Shown: piece after piece, positions 57,501 to 64,000 of the stretch
Position numbering within the stretch: position 1 is the first letter of the stretch
Layout: each line of letters starts with the position of its first letter
Assembly: GCF_003732665.1 (NCBI RefSeq)
Contig: NZ_MOBP01000012.1
Span: 186,001 to 250,000 of the forward strand
Direction of reading: 5' to 3'
Origin: Pseudomonas frederiksbergensis
Lineage (GTDB): Bacteria > Pseudomonadota > Gammaproteobacteria > Pseudomonadales > Pseudomonadaceae
DNA: 64,000 nucleotides
Translations under genes and position numbers: made by a program
Notes under the pieces: model-generated
Seen by the model: the letters and a program-made list of their open reading frames with translations, nothing else
Told to the model about the DNA's origin: nothing
The model's database searches: none

Positions 57501-60500
57501 CCGAAACCACGGTGCACGTCACTTATCGCCCACTGACTGCCGCCGACGCTCAGCTTGTTGGCATTAGCCCGATTGGTGGGCGCATTCCAGATTTGCAACT
57601 GTACGTGCTCGACGCCCAGCGCGAGCCAGTGCCGGTGGGTGTGGTCGGCGAAATGTACGTCGGCGGTGCCGGTGTGGCTCGCGGCTACCTGAACCGTCCC
57701 GAGCTGAACAACGAACGCTTTATCCCCGACACTTTCAGCGGCCGTGCCGAAGCGCGGTTGTACCGCACCGGGGACTTGGGTCGCTGGCTGGCGGACGGCA
57801 GCGTTGAATACCTCGGTCGTAACGATGATCAGGTGAAGATTCGCGGTTTCCGCATCGAGCTGGGTGAAATCGAAGCCAAACTCGCTGCGTGCGACAACGT
57901 GCGCGAAGCGGTGGTCATCACCCGGGAAGATGAGCCGGGAGACAAACGCCTGGTGGCGTATGTGATCGCCAATCAGGACACAGAGCTGTCAGTCGCGGAC
58001 TTGCGCACGCAGTTGCTGGAATCCCTGGCGGAATACATGGTGCCAAGCGCCTTCGTGACCCTGGCTGCGTTCCCGCTGACCACCAACGGCAAGCTCGACC
58101 GCAAGGCTCTGCCAGCGCCGGATTCGGCGGCCTACGCCAGTCGTGAATACGCCGCGCCGAAAGGCGAAATCGAGCAGACCATCGCCGCCATCTGGCAAGA
58201 ATTGCTCAAGATCGAGCAGATCGGCCGGCATGACAATTTCTTCGAACTCGGTGGCCATTCGCTGTTGGCGGTGAAACTCATCGAACGCATGCGCCAGGTC
58301 GATCTGGCTGCCGATGTCCGCGTGTTGTTCGGTCAACCAACCCTGGCGGCACTGGCGGCAGCGGTGGGGGAGCAGACGGAAGTCGTGGTTCCGGCGAATC
58401 GCATTACTGCGGATTGCCAACGCATCACCCCGGACATGCTGCCCCTGGCCGACCTGGATCAGGACGCCATCGACCGCATCGTCGCCACCGTGCCCGGCGG
58501 CATCGCCAATGTGCAGGACATCTATGCCCTGGCGCCGTTGCAGGAGGGGATTTTGTATCACCACTTGGCGGCGACCCAGGGTGATCCGTATCTGCAATAT
58601 GTGATGTTCGGCTTCGACAGCTTCGCGCGTCTGGAAAGCTTCGGCCAGTCACTGCAAGCGGTCGTCGCCCGGCACGACATCCTGCGCACTGGGGTGCTCT
58701 GGGAAGGTCTGTCTGAACCTGTGCAAGTGGTCCTGCGTGAAGCGCGGTTGGTCGTCGAAGGGGTTTCGCTGGAACCGTCGGCCGGTGATATTGCCGAACA
58801 ACTGCACGAACGCTTCGACCCGAGGCGCTATCGCCTGGACATCCGCGAGGCGCCGCTGATGCGCATCGCCTATGCGCAGGATGAACCCGGACAACGCTGG
58901 GTCGGCATCCTGTTGTTCCATCATTTGGTGGACGATGCCACCTCGCTGGCGATGCTCGCTTCGGAGATCGAAGCGCATATGCTCGGCCAGGCGCAACGTC
59001 TGCCGGCCTCGGTGCCGTACCGCAACTACGTGGCCCAGGCCCGCTTGGGCGTGAGCCGCGCAGCCCACGAAGCTTTTTTCCGCGACATGCTGAGCGACGT
59101 CGATGAACCGACGCTGCCGTTCGGTTTGCAAGATGTGCAGGGCGATGGCAGCGGGATCGAGGAACTTCGCCAGGATATCGACGCTGATCTGAGCCGTCGA
59201 CTGCGGCTTCAGGCTCGCCAGCTCGGGGTGAGCGCGGCGAGTTTGTATCATCTGGTGTGGGCGCAGGTACTGGCCAAGGTGTCGGGCAAGGACGACGTGG
59301 TATTCGGCACCGTGCTGGTCGGTCGGATGCAGGCCGGCGACGGTGCTGACCGTGCACTGGGTATGTTCATCAATACCTTGCCTTTGCGGGTGAGCCTGGG
59401 CGCAACCTCTGTGCGTGCCGGGGTGAAAGCCACCCATGCGCGGCTGAGTGCGCTGCTCGGCCATGAGCACGCCTCGCTGGTGCTGGCGCAACGTTGCAGT
59501 GGCGTGGAGGCACCGACGCCGCTGTTCAGTGCCTTGCTCAACTACCGCCACACCGGAGCGATGACCTCGACTGAGGCGCTGTCGGCCTGGAACGGGATCG
59601 AGGTGCTCAGCGGCGAAGAGCGCACCAACTATCCGTTGACCCTGTCGGTGGACGATCAGGGTGAGGCGTTCAGCTTCACCGTCATGACCCCGGCACGGAT
59701 CGGTGCGCAACGGATCTGCGGTTATGTGCAGCAGACGCTGCACGGCTTGATCGAAATGCTGGAGCAAACGCCTGAGGCGCCGCTGCATGGGTTGTCGATC
59801 CTGCCCGCTGCTGAATCCGAGCAGTTATTGGTGACGTTTAACGCCACTGAAGCGTTGTACCCGGTTGATCAGACGGTTCATGGGTTGTTTGAGGCTCAGG
59901 TTGAGCGGACTCCGGATGCGCTGGCGGTTATCTATGGCGAACAACGCCTGAGTTACCGCGAGTTGAATGAGCGGGCGAACCGGTTGGCGCATTACCTGCT
60001 TGGGCAGGGTGTGCGGGCGGATTCGCGGGTGGCTATTTGCGTCGAACGAAACGCCGATATGGTCGTTGGGCTGCTGGCGATTTTGAAGGCGGGCGGCGGT
60101 TATGTGCCGCTGGACCCAGCTTATCCGCTGGATCGGATTGCTTACATGCTGGAAGACAGCGCGCCAGCGGTGGTGTTGGCGCAAGCCGCCACATTGGGGC
60201 TGTTGTCTGACGCTTCGATGCCCGTGGTTAATCTCGATAGCAGCATTTGGCAGGATCAATCCGTCTCCAATCCATCGATTGAAGGCCTGACGTCGGCGCA
60301 TCTGGCTTATGTGATCTACACCTCCGGTTCCACCGGGTTGCCGAAAGGCGTGATGATCGAGCACCGCAACACCGTGAACTTCCTGACGTGGGCGCATCGG
60401 TCGTTTGATAACGCCACGTTGGCGAAAACCCTGTTCTCCACGTCGTTGAACTTCGATCTCGCGGTTTACGAGTGTTTTGCGCCGCTGACCTCGGGCGGCA

Positions 60501-63500
60501 GCATTACGGTCGTTAAGAATGTCTTGGAACCGCAAGACGACATCACGCTGATCAACACCGTACCGTCAGCGCTTAAAGCGTTGCTGGAATCCGGCGGCCT
60601 CAGCCAAACCGTGCACACCGTCAACGTCGCTGGCGAAGCGCTCAAACGCAGCCTGGTCGAAAGCCTGTTCGAACAAACCAGCGTCCAGCGCTTGTGCAAC
60701 CTCTACGGGCCATCAGAAACCACGACTTATTCCAGTTGGGTGTCGATGGACCGCGAAGACGGTTTCGCCGCCCACATCGGCAAACCCGTGGCCAACACCC
60801 AGTTCTACTTGCTGGATGAACACCAACAACCCGTGCCACTGGGCGTGCCCGGCGAAATCTACATCGGCGGCGCAGGCGTAGCGCGGGGTTACCTCAACCG
60901 CGAAGACCTTACCGCCGAACGCTTCCTCAACGATCCCTTCAACGCCAACGGCCGGATGTACCGGACGGGCGATTTGGGCCGCTACCTGAACGACGGCAAC
61001 ATCGAATACCTGGGTCGCAACGACGATCAGGTGAAAATACGCGGTTTCCGCATCGAACTCGGCGAAATCGAAACCAAACTCGCCCAGCACGCAGACATCA
61101 ACGAAGCCGTCGTCCTGGCCCGGGAAGACATCCCCGGCGAAAAACGCCTGGTCGCTTACTACACCGCGCCGCAAACCCTCGATATCGACGCACTGCGCCG
61201 CCACCTGCAAACCCAACTGCCGGACTACATGCTCCCGGCGGCTTACGTCCACCTCGACACACTGCCACTAACCCCCAACGGCAAACTCGACCGCAAAGCC
61301 CTGCCGGCGCCAGACCTGGCTTCCGTCATCACCCGAGGCTACGAAGCCCCACTCGGCGCAGTCGAATCCACCCTGGCGCAACTCTGGCAGGACGTCCTCA
61401 ACGTCGAACGTGTCGGCCGTCACGACCATTTCTTCGAACTTGGCGGCCACTCCCTGCTGGCCGTGACCCTGATCGAACGCATGCGCCAGGCCGGCCTCAG
61501 CGCCGATGTCCGAGTCCTTTTCGGCCAGCCAACCCTCGCCGCGTTGGCCGCAGCCGTCGGCGGCCGCACCGAAATCATCGTTCCCGCCAACAGCATTCAC
61601 CCGGACTGCTCCCGCATCACCCCGGACATGCTGCCGCTCACCGATCTGACCCAGGACGCCATCGACCGCATCGTCGCCAGCGTCCCGGGCGGCGTGGGCA
61701 ACGTGCAGGACATCTACCCGCTGGCACCGTTGCAGGAAGGCATTCTCTTCCATCACCTGTCCGCCGGGCAGGGCGATCCGTACGTGCTGCAGGCGCGATT
61801 CGCGGTGCAGAGCCGCCAACGCCTGGACGATTTTGTCCGGGCCCTGCAAAACGTCATCGACCGCCACGACATCCTGCGCACCGCCGTGCTCTGGCAAGGG
61901 CTCGACGAACCGCAACAAGTGGTTTGGCGCGAGGCGCAACTGGGTCTGGACGAACTCGCTCTGGACCCGCAGGCCGGGGATATCGCTGGGCAATTGCACA
62001 CCCGTTTCGATGCCCGCCACTATGGCCTCGACATCACCCAGGCCCCGCTGATGCGTCTGGCCTTCGCCGAGGACAAACCCAATCAGCGCTGGGTGGCGAT
62101 GCTGCTGTTCCACCACATGGCCCTCGACCACACCGCGCTGGAGGTGGTGCGCCACGAGATGCAGGCGCACCTGCTCGGCCAGGCCGCAGAGTTGGGCGCA
62201 GCGGTGCCGTATCGCAACTACGTGGCCCAAGCCCGTTTGGGCGTGAGCCAGCAAGAACATGAAGTTTTCTTCCGCGGCATGCTCGGCGATATCGACGAGC
62301 CAACGCTGCCATTCGGTTTGCAAGACGTGCAGGGCGATGGCAGTGATATCGAAGAGGCCCGGCTAGTCCTCGACCGCGACCTGAGCCGTCGCCTGCGACG
62401 TCTGGCCCGCCAGTCGGGCGTGGGTGCGGCGAGCTTGCATCACTTGGCCTGGGCGCAAGTACTGGGGCGTGTCTCGGGTCAGGACGACGTGGTGTTCGGC
62501 ACCGTGCTGATGGGGCGGATGCAGGGCGGCGAGGGGGCTGATCGCGCCTTGGGCATGTTCATCAATACCTTGCCGCTGCGGGTTGATGTGGCTGGTCAGG
62601 ACGTCAAGGCCGGCGTGCAAGCAGTTCACGCACGACTGACGGCGTTGCTCGGCCACGAACACGCATCTCTGGCATTGGCTCAGCGTTGCAGTGCGGTGGC
62701 CGCGCCGACACCATTGTTCAGCGCCTTGCTCAATTACCGTCACTCCGGCGAACCGTCGGAGGCCGTCGATGCCGCGTGGCAGGGCATCGAAGCCCTGGAC
62801 AGTGAAGAACGCACCAACTACCCATTGACCCTGTCGGTCGACGACCTGGGCGACGACTTTGCCCTGACCGTGCTGGTCTCGGGCGGCGTCAGTGCCGAGC
62901 GGGTTTGCGCGTTCATGAACACCGCGCTGCAACGCCTGGCCACGGCACTGGAATCCGCTCCGACATCCGCCTTGCACAGTCTGGATGTGCTGCCCCTGGT
63001 CGAGCGTCGTCAGGTGCTGACCGGTTTCAACGCCACCGCTCGCATCTATCCGCGCAGCAGCACCGTGCACGCAGCGTTTGAAGCGCAGGTCCGCGCCCAT
63101 CCGTCGGCAACCGCGGCGCTCCACGACGGGCAAAGCCTGACTTACCGCGAACTCAACACCCGGGCCAATCGATTGGCCCACCACTTGATTGGCCTCGGCG
63201 TTCAGCCGGGCGAGAGCGTGGCGATTCTGCTGGAGCGTTCCCTTGAGCTACTGGTCAGCCAATTGGCCATCCTCAAATGCGCCGCCGTCTACGTGCCGCT
63301 GGACGTCAACGCGCCCGCCGAACGCCAGCACTTCATGGTGCAAGATAGCCAAGCCGCCGTGGTGCTGACCCACCGTGACGAACCTGTCGCCCCCGGCACC
63401 CGGCGAGTGGATCTCGACACGTTGTCGCTCGACAACCTGCCGAGCCAGGACCCGCGCCTTGCGCAATCCAGCGAAACTCCGGCGTACATCATGTACACCT

Positions 63501-64000
63501 CCGGCTCCACCGGCACGCCGAAAGGTGTGTTGGTGCCGCACCGGGCGATCAACCGCTTGGTGATCAACAACGGTTACGCGCAATTCAACGCCCAGGATCG
63601 GGTGGCCTTCGCTTCCAACCCGGCGTTCGACGCCAGCACCCTTGAAGTCTGGGCACCGCTGCTCAATGGCGGTTGCGTGGTGGTGGTCGAGCAGGATGTG
63701 TTGCTCGCGCAATCCGCCTTGCGCGCTTTGCTGCTCGAGCAATCGGTGAGTGTGTTGTGGATGACCGCCGGGTTGTTCCATCAATACGCCGCCGGTTTGA
63801 GCGACGTGTTCAGCCAGTTGCGTTACCTGATCGTCGGCGGCGATGTGCTCGACCCGGCGGTGATCGGTCGTGTGCTGAAGGACGGTGCGCCGCAGCATCT
63901 GCTCAATGGCTACGGCCCGACAGAAGCGACGACTTTTTCCACGACTTATGAAATCACCATGGCCGGCGCGGGCAGCATTCCGATTGGCCGCCCGGTCGGC
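45509..64000 (+). CDS. NRPS-D: start of a syringopeptin/nunapeptin-like synthetase (partial)
   Basis: The gene starts at ATG 45509 (MNQRLDLSPAYPLT; GGAG eight bases upstream) and runs off the right edge, with about 6164 codons in view. Module 1: starter C (HHLIQDG ~143), A (~470), T (~1013). Then five C-A-T units, the last cut in its A domain; each C is dual E/C with HH-[IL]-x4-GD near residues 1115, 2200, 3265, 4350 and 5415. The second His motif lacks the usual Gly: HHLIDDA, HHIALDH, HHMALDH, HHLVDDA, HHMALDH. Hand-read codes: DFWNIGMVHK (Thr), DVQYIAHVTK (Pro-like), DLYNNALTYK (Ala), DFWNIGMVHK (Thr), DLYNNALTYK (Ala), DALWIGGTFK (Val). With Thr dehydrated to Dhb this reads Dhb-Pro-Ala-Dhb-Ala-Val, matching the Dhb-Pro start of syringopeptins. 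Residues 1-5 would be D where chiral. Confidence 0.95.
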   Translation, partial: MNQRLDLSPAYPLTAAQRDIWLDQMTQGDSPLYTIGGYIQIKGSVDPERFERAINLLIQKHDALRTVLLPNVGEEGATMQALAAAMAEQVPLQDFSDSADPEAAVQAWMQQQIERPFALDGGPLFRFHLAKLGDASFYFVAHVHHLIQDGWGISLMFDSVGVLYSALENDEVPELAAPSYVEFIHDDARYRESPRFQRDQAYWLEKYRDVPEPLFVARYRDQYPDRGAPSRVVTQRYPHSLNERIDVLAQSLQVSRFHVLLAALYVYFVRTPQRDELVIGLPILNRSNASFRNTLGLFTQVSAVRLQFSDELSFAELAQEIARTLKQDYRHQRYPLSDMNRSLGLRRDDRAQLFDLSFSYEQVDHQFLYGQAPASVVKSSSNHEQTPLTIHIRTSPHDETAWMHFTYNEAYFKEADVEAMVERFMHVLEQGLADHGLPVHGFVLPTPAEVLTLQTWNATETVYEQDRTIHGLFEAQVLAQPDAVAVVFEDQRLTYSELNARANQVAHRLLDLGVRPDERVAICVERGLEMIVGLLGILKAGAGYVPLDPAYPLERLTFMLDDSAPVALLAQSAVLELLPAVDAPVLLLDQLEASDRVHNPDVSSLAQHLAYVIYTSGSTGLPKGVMVEHRNVARLFCATQDWFDFGPQDVWALFHSFAFDFSVWEIWGALTHGGRLLVVPQLVSRSPQDCYALLCEAGVTVLNQTPSAFRQLIAAQGESNLSHSLRQVIFGGEALETGILKPWYARETNAKTQLVNMYGITETTVHVTYRPLTAADAQLIGVSPIGKRIPDLRLYLLDAHGQAVPVGVEGELYVGGAGVARGYLNRPQLNAERFIDDPFAAEPHARMYRTGDLGRWLADGNLEYLGRNDDQVKIRGFRIELGEIEAKLAACDHVRHAVVIAREDEPGDKRLVAYVIAKDGEQLSATQLRTQLLGSLAEYMVPSAFVTLGTFPLTANGKLDRKALPAPDSTAYASREYEAPVGAVEITLAALWVELLGVEQVGRHDRFFELGGHSLLAVKLIERMRQVNLNADVRVLFGQPTLATLAAAAGASTGIIVPANGITPHCARITPDMLPLATLRQDEIDRIVASVPGGVANVQDIYGLVPLQEGILYHHLATEIGDPYLLQATLRMGSRAHLDTFVQSLQSVIERHDILRTAVAWEGLDEPVQVVWREARIGAHEVVLDPAQGDIADQLQTRFDPRHTRFDLRQAPLMRIHFAEDVAGASWVAILLFHHLIDDATSLALLGQEIEAFSEGRSAQLPVSVPYRNYVAQVRLAASSAQQEVFFGEMLGDVDEPTLPFGLQDVQGDGSGMEEASLPLNAELGQRLRAQARRLGVSSASLHHLAWGQVVGRLAGRQDVVFGTVLMGRLHSGEDAERALGMFINTLPLRVDAGGQGVLAALKTTHARLAALMGHEHAPLSLAQRCSGVAAPAPLFSALMNYRHGAVGAQAPKDAGNARLWAGVTILGGEERTNFPLSLSVDDLGQSFGLTVQAVAGIGAQRVCGYMHTVLEALVDALDKDTNTPLHNLAFLPDAERGQLLNDFNAFDADYPSGLIHQLFEAHAAAQPEAIAVTYEDQRLSYGELNQLANQIAHRLIELGIAADERVAICVDRSLEMVAGLIGILKAGAGYVPLDPAYPAERLAYMLEDSAPKVLLTQSRLKERFPQVSVPVLLLDAGFRGQPTANPDVRELAPHHLAYVIYTSGSTGQPKGVAMAHAPLVNLMQWQIAQLVPARTLQFAALGFDVAFQEVFSTLCAGAELSLIHADTRLNFHALFQHIAQQNIERLYLPCVALQALAETVISDGASGPLACGLRDVITAGEQLRITPQIRGFFERLPDCRLHNHYGPTESHVTTALTLADDAASWPILPAIGQPVANTRIYLLDEHLQPVPVGVAGEIHIGGACVARGYLNRPELTAERFIRDPFNAEGRLYKTGDLGRYQADGCIDYLGRNDDQIKIRGFRVELGEIESRLGQHAGVRSAAVLAREDSPGDKRLVAYFTAQTDGTAPDADSLRAHLQALLPDYMVPAAYVLLEKLPLSPNGKLDRRALPVPEAEAFASREYEAPIGQVETTLASLWADVLGVAQVGRHDHFFELGGHSLLAVKLIERMRQAGLSADVRVLFGQPTLAALAAAVGGNNEVVVPANGITPNCSLITPAMLTLVKLNQDTIDRVVAKVPGGTGNVQDIYPLAPLQEGILYHHISAEQGDPYLLQASFAMTSRAQLDGFIQALQAMIDRHDILRTAMVWEGLDQPLQVVLRQATLSVEDIAADPALGDVASQLARRFDPAHTRLDLGNAPLMHLACAWDASHQRWVAILLFHHIALDHTALDVMHDEMLVYQNGEAEGLSPATPYRNYVAQALLGVSREQHERFFRDMLGDVDEPTLPFGLREVQGDGRGIQEVKLNLDPVLSQRLRTQARLLGVSAASLHHLAWARVLGRVSGRDDVIFGTVLLGRMQGGEGADRALGMFINTLPLRVKLGEQDVRSGVKATHARLTALLGHEHASLALAQRCSGVPASLPLFSALLNYRHSAHQDNDGVELWAGTEVLGVMERTNYPCMLSVDDQGEGFLLSVQTAGAVDAERVGAYMQTALASLVDALEFAPGSSLEALDILSVDERRQLAGFNANEAEYPLDQTVHGLFEAQVERTPDALAVVNGEQRLSYRELNERANRLAHYLRGQGVRADSRVAICVERTADMVVGLLAILKAGGGYVPLDPAYPLDRIAYMLQDSAPAVVLAQAATLGLLSEASMPLINLDSRIWQEQSVSNPVIEGLTSAHLAYVIYTSGSTGLPKGVMIEHRNTVNFLTWAHRSFDESTLAKTLFSTSLNFDLAVYECFAPLTSGGSIDVVTNVLELLKGEHDVTLINTVPSALKALLESGGVSANVHTVNVAGEALKRSLVESLFEQTSVQRLCNLYGPSETTTYSSWVSMDREDGFAAHIGKPVANTQFYLLDEHQQPVPLGVPGEIYIGGGGVARGYLNRDDLTAERFLSDPFSTDGRMYRTGDLGRYLPDGNIEYLGRNDDQVKIRGFRIELGEIETRLAQHAEVKEAVVVAREDVPGEQRLVAYYTAPEALDIDDLRRHLHAQLPDYMLPSAYVHLDALPLTPNGKLDRKALPAPDLNAVITHGYEAPLGETEITLARIWAQVLNVQQVGRHDHFFELGGHSLLAVSLMERMRQAGLSADVRVLFSQPTLAALAAAVGGDSREVEVPANLIALDCARITPAMLPLVTLSQDAIERIVACVPGGAGNVQDIYPLAPLQEGILYHHLAAEQGDPYVLQAQFAFDSRARLDDFTQALQGVIDRHDILRTSMAWEGLDEPVQVVWRHAVLSVEQAFMPDQDGDILAQMQASFDSRHHRLDIRQAPLMCIRFAQDDQRWIATLLFHHMALDHTALEVVRHEMQAHLLGQSQQLGDAVPYRNYVAQARLGVSREEHEAFFRDMLGDIDEPTLPFGLQDVQGDGGDIEEARQSVDAALSRRLRAQARQLGVSAASLVHLAWAQVLGRVSGREEVVFGTVLMGRMQGGEGAERALGMFINTLPLRVSVGALGARAAVKATHARLTGLLGHEHASLALAQRCSGVVAPTPLFSALLNFRHSNAEPIHLGESAAWSGIEALGGEERTNYPLTLSVDDLGQGFSLTAQVISQVGAQRVCGYMQVALESLVNALEHAPQTLLHNLTILPAAERRQLLDTWNAPLGEFASDATIQGLFEARVAEQPDAVAVVFEALTLTYGELNARSNQVAHHLIELGIRPDDRVAICVERGLAMIVGLLGILKAGAGYVPLDPAYPQDRISYMLEDSTPVAVLAQSATEHLLGAVSVPLINLDGDDWQGKSVANPSVPGLSSSHLAYVIYTSGSTGLPKGVMVEHRNVARLFSATQPWFDFGPQDVWALFHSFAFDFSVWEIWGALTHGGRLLVVPQLVSRSPADCYTLLCEAGVTVLNQTPSAFRQLIAAQGESDLSHRLRQVIFGGEALETGILKPWYGRSQNGQTQLVNMYGITETTVHVTYRPLTAADAQLVGISPIGGRIPDLQLYVLDAQREPVPVGVVGEMYVGGAGVARGYLNRPELNNERFIPDTFSGRAEARLYRTGDLGRWLADGSVEYLGRNDDQVKIRGFRIELGEIEAKLAACDNVREAVVITREDEPGDKRLVAYVIANQDTELSVADLRTQLLESLAEYMVPSAFVTLAAFPLTTNGKLDRKALPAPDSAAYASREYAAPKGEIEQTIAAIWQELLKIEQIGRHDNFFELGGHSLLAVKLIERMRQVDLAADVRVLFGQPTLAALAAAVGEQTEVVVPANRITADCQRITPDMLPLADLDQDAIDRIVATVPGGIANVQDIYALAPLQEGILYHHLAATQGDPYLQYVMFGFDSFARLESFGQSLQAVVARHDILRTGVLWEGLSEPVQVVLREARLVVEGVSLEPSAGDIAEQLHERFDPRRYRLDIREAPLMRIAYAQDEPGQRWVGILLFHHLVDDATSLAMLASEIEAHMLGQAQRLPASVPYRNYVAQARLGVSRAAHEAFFRDMLSDVDEPTLPFGLQDVQGDGSGIEELRQDIDADLSRRLRLQARQLGVSAASLYHLVWAQVLAKVSGKDDVVFGTVLVGRMQAGDGADRALGMFINTLPLRVSLGATSVRAGVKATHARLSALLGHEHASLVLAQRCSGVEAPTPLFSALLNYRHTGAMTSTEALSAWNGIEVLSGEERTNYPLTLSVDDQGEAFSFTVMTPARIGAQRICGYVQQTLHGLIEMLEQTPEAPLHGLSILPAAESEQLLVTFNATEALYPVDQTVHGLFEAQVERTPDALAVIYGEQRLSYRELNERANRLAHYLLGQGVRADSRVAICVERNADMVVGLLAILKAGGGYVPLDPAYPLDRIAYMLEDSAPAVVLAQAATLGLLSDASMPVVNLDSSIWQDQSVSNPSIEGLTSAHLAYVIYTSGSTGLPKGVMIEHRNTVNFLTWAHRSFDNATLAKTLFSTSLNFDLAVYECFAPLTSGGSITVVKNVLEPQDDITLINTVPSALKALLESGGLSQTVHTVNVAGEALKRSLVESLFEQTSVQRLCNLYGPSETTTYSSWVSMDREDGFAAHIGKPVANTQFYLLDEHQQPVPLGVPGEIYIGGAGVARGYLNREDLTAERFLNDPFNANGRMYRTGDLGRYLNDGNIEYLGRNDDQVKIRGFRIELGEIETKLAQHADINEAVVLAREDIPGEKRLVAYYTAPQTLDIDALRRHLQTQLPDYMLPAAYVHLDTLPLTPNGKLDRKALPAPDLASVITRGYEAPLGAVESTLAQLWQDVLNVERVGRHDHFFELGGHSLLAVTLIERMRQAGLSADVRVLFGQPTLAALAAAVGGRTEIIVPANSIHPDCSRITPDMLPLTDLTQDAIDRIVASVPGGVGNVQDIYPLAPLQEGILFHHLSAGQGDPYVLQARFAVQSRQRLDDFVRALQNVIDRHDILRTAVLWQGLDEPQQVVWREAQLGLDELALDPQAGDIAGQLHTRFDARHYGLDITQAPLMRLAFAEDKPNQRWVAMLLFHHMALDHTALEVVRHEMQAHLLGQAAELGAAVPYRNYVAQARLGVSQQEHEVFFRGMLGDIDEPTLPFGLQDVQGDGSDIEEARLVLDRDLSRRLRRLARQSGVGAASLHHLAWAQVLGRVSGQDDVVFGTVLMGRMQGGEGADRALGMFINTLPLRVDVAGQDVKAGVQAVHARLTALLGHEHASLALAQRCSAVAAPTPLFSALLNYRHSGEPSEAVDAAWQGIEALDSEERTNYPLTLSVDDLGDDFALTVLVSGGVSAERVCAFMNTALQRLATALESAPTSALHSLDVLPLVERRQVLTGFNATARIYPRSSTVHAAFEAQVRAHPSATAALHDGQSLTYRELNTRANRLAHHLIGLGVQPGESVAILLERSLELLVSQLAILKCAAVYVPLDVNAPAERQHFMVQDSQAAVVLTHRDEPVAPGTRRVDLDTLSLDNLPSQDPRLAQSSETPAYIMYTSGSTGTPKGVLVPHRAINRLVINNGYAQFNAQDRVAFASNPAFDASTLEVWAPLLNGGCVVVVEQDVLLAQSALRALLLEQSVSVLWMTAGLFHQYAAGLSDVFSQLRYLIVGGDVLDPAVIGRVLKDGAPQHLLNGYGPTEATTFSTTYEITMAGAGSIPIGRPVG
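46905..48450 (+). repeat. Thr A-domain unit, copy 1 of an internal NRPS-D duplication
   Basis: The A domain of module 1 and that of module 4 (56612-58160) are near-copies at DNA level over about 1.5 kb, for example around 'FDFSVWEIWGALTHGGRLLV' and 'LLCEAGVTVLNQTPSAFRQL'. Both have the Thr code. The flanking C domains differ (starter versus dual), so the copied unit is the A domain, not the module. Confidence 0.75.
53400..54915 (+). repeat. Ala A-domain unit, copy 1 of an internal NRPS-D duplication
   Basis: The A domain of module 3 is repeated as the A domain of module 5 (59860-61361). Long runs are identical, for example about 70 bp starting at 54330 and again at 60781 (GGCAAACCCGTGGCCAACAC and onward). 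Identity fades towards the carrier domain. This fits recent duplication or gene conversion of A domains. Confidence 0.8.
56612..58160 (+). repeat. Thr A-domain unit, copy 2
   Basis: Second copy of the unit at 46905-48450, in module 4 of NRPS-D. Protein identity is highest from 'HLAYVIYTSGSTGLPKG' to 'GITETTVHVTYRPL'. Confidence 0.75.
59860..61361 (+). repeat. Ala A-domain unit, copy 2
   Basis: Second copy of the unit at 53400-54915, in module 5 of NRPS-D. The pocket residues are unchanged, so both modules should load the same amino acid. Confidence 0.8.

Overview
The window is a dense non-ribosomal peptide (NRPS) island from a Pseudomonas of the fluorescens type. The evidence is high GC, syringomycin-family genes with near-SyrB2 sequence, dual condensation/epimerisation domains, and 90-bp REPIN repeats of the kind found in P. 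fluorescens genomes. No rRNA, tRNA, CRISPR array or MbtH-like gene was seen.

Minus strand, 34.2 kb down to 1. NRPS-A (19067-34201) and NRPS-B (5497-19074) overlap by 8 bp and form one assembly line with nine carrier domains. My reading of the adenylation pockets is Ser, Dab, Gly, X4 (perhaps homoserine), no usable A domain, Thr, Thr, acidic (Asp/Glu-like), no A domain, then a thioesterase. Below them lie a LuxR-type regulator, an outer-membrane efflux lipoprotein, a 61-residue DUF2158-like protein, an RhlB-like glycosyltransferase, and the start of a third NRPS (NRPS-C) that leaves the window.

Middle, 34.4-45.3 kb. A cupin/JmjC-like oxygenase and an MFS exporter (plus strand) diverge from NRPS-A. 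A REPIN-rich stretch with a GNAT acetyltransferase follows. Next come the chlorothreonine genes syrC-, syrB2- and syrB1-like (minus), which supply 4-chloro-Thr in trans to the A-less last module of NRPS-B, then syrP-like (Asp hydroxylase) and syrD-like (ABC exporter) on plus. The set matches a chlorinated nine-residue lipopeptide of the syringomycin/nunamycin class. The glycosyltransferase hints at a sugar, as I recall for the keanumycins.

Right, 45.4 kb to the end. A 30-residue ORF overlaps the start of a second giant NRPS (NRPS-D, more than 6160 residues in view). Its modules read Thr(Dhb)-Pro-Ala-Thr(Dhb)-Ala-Val, and every internal C domain is of the dual type. This is the opening of a syringopeptin/nunapeptin-like long peptin, so two lipopeptide systems sit side by side.

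Five 20-bp sites resembling the P. syringae syr-syp box lie before luxR, NRPS-A, syrB1, syrP and syrD, suggesting one regulon. The oddest features are a module in NRPS-A whose A domain is cut to a dead C-terminal remnant, a tandem C-C arrangement at the start of NRPS-B, an atypical HxH cupin site, and the coupled leader ORF of NRPS-D.
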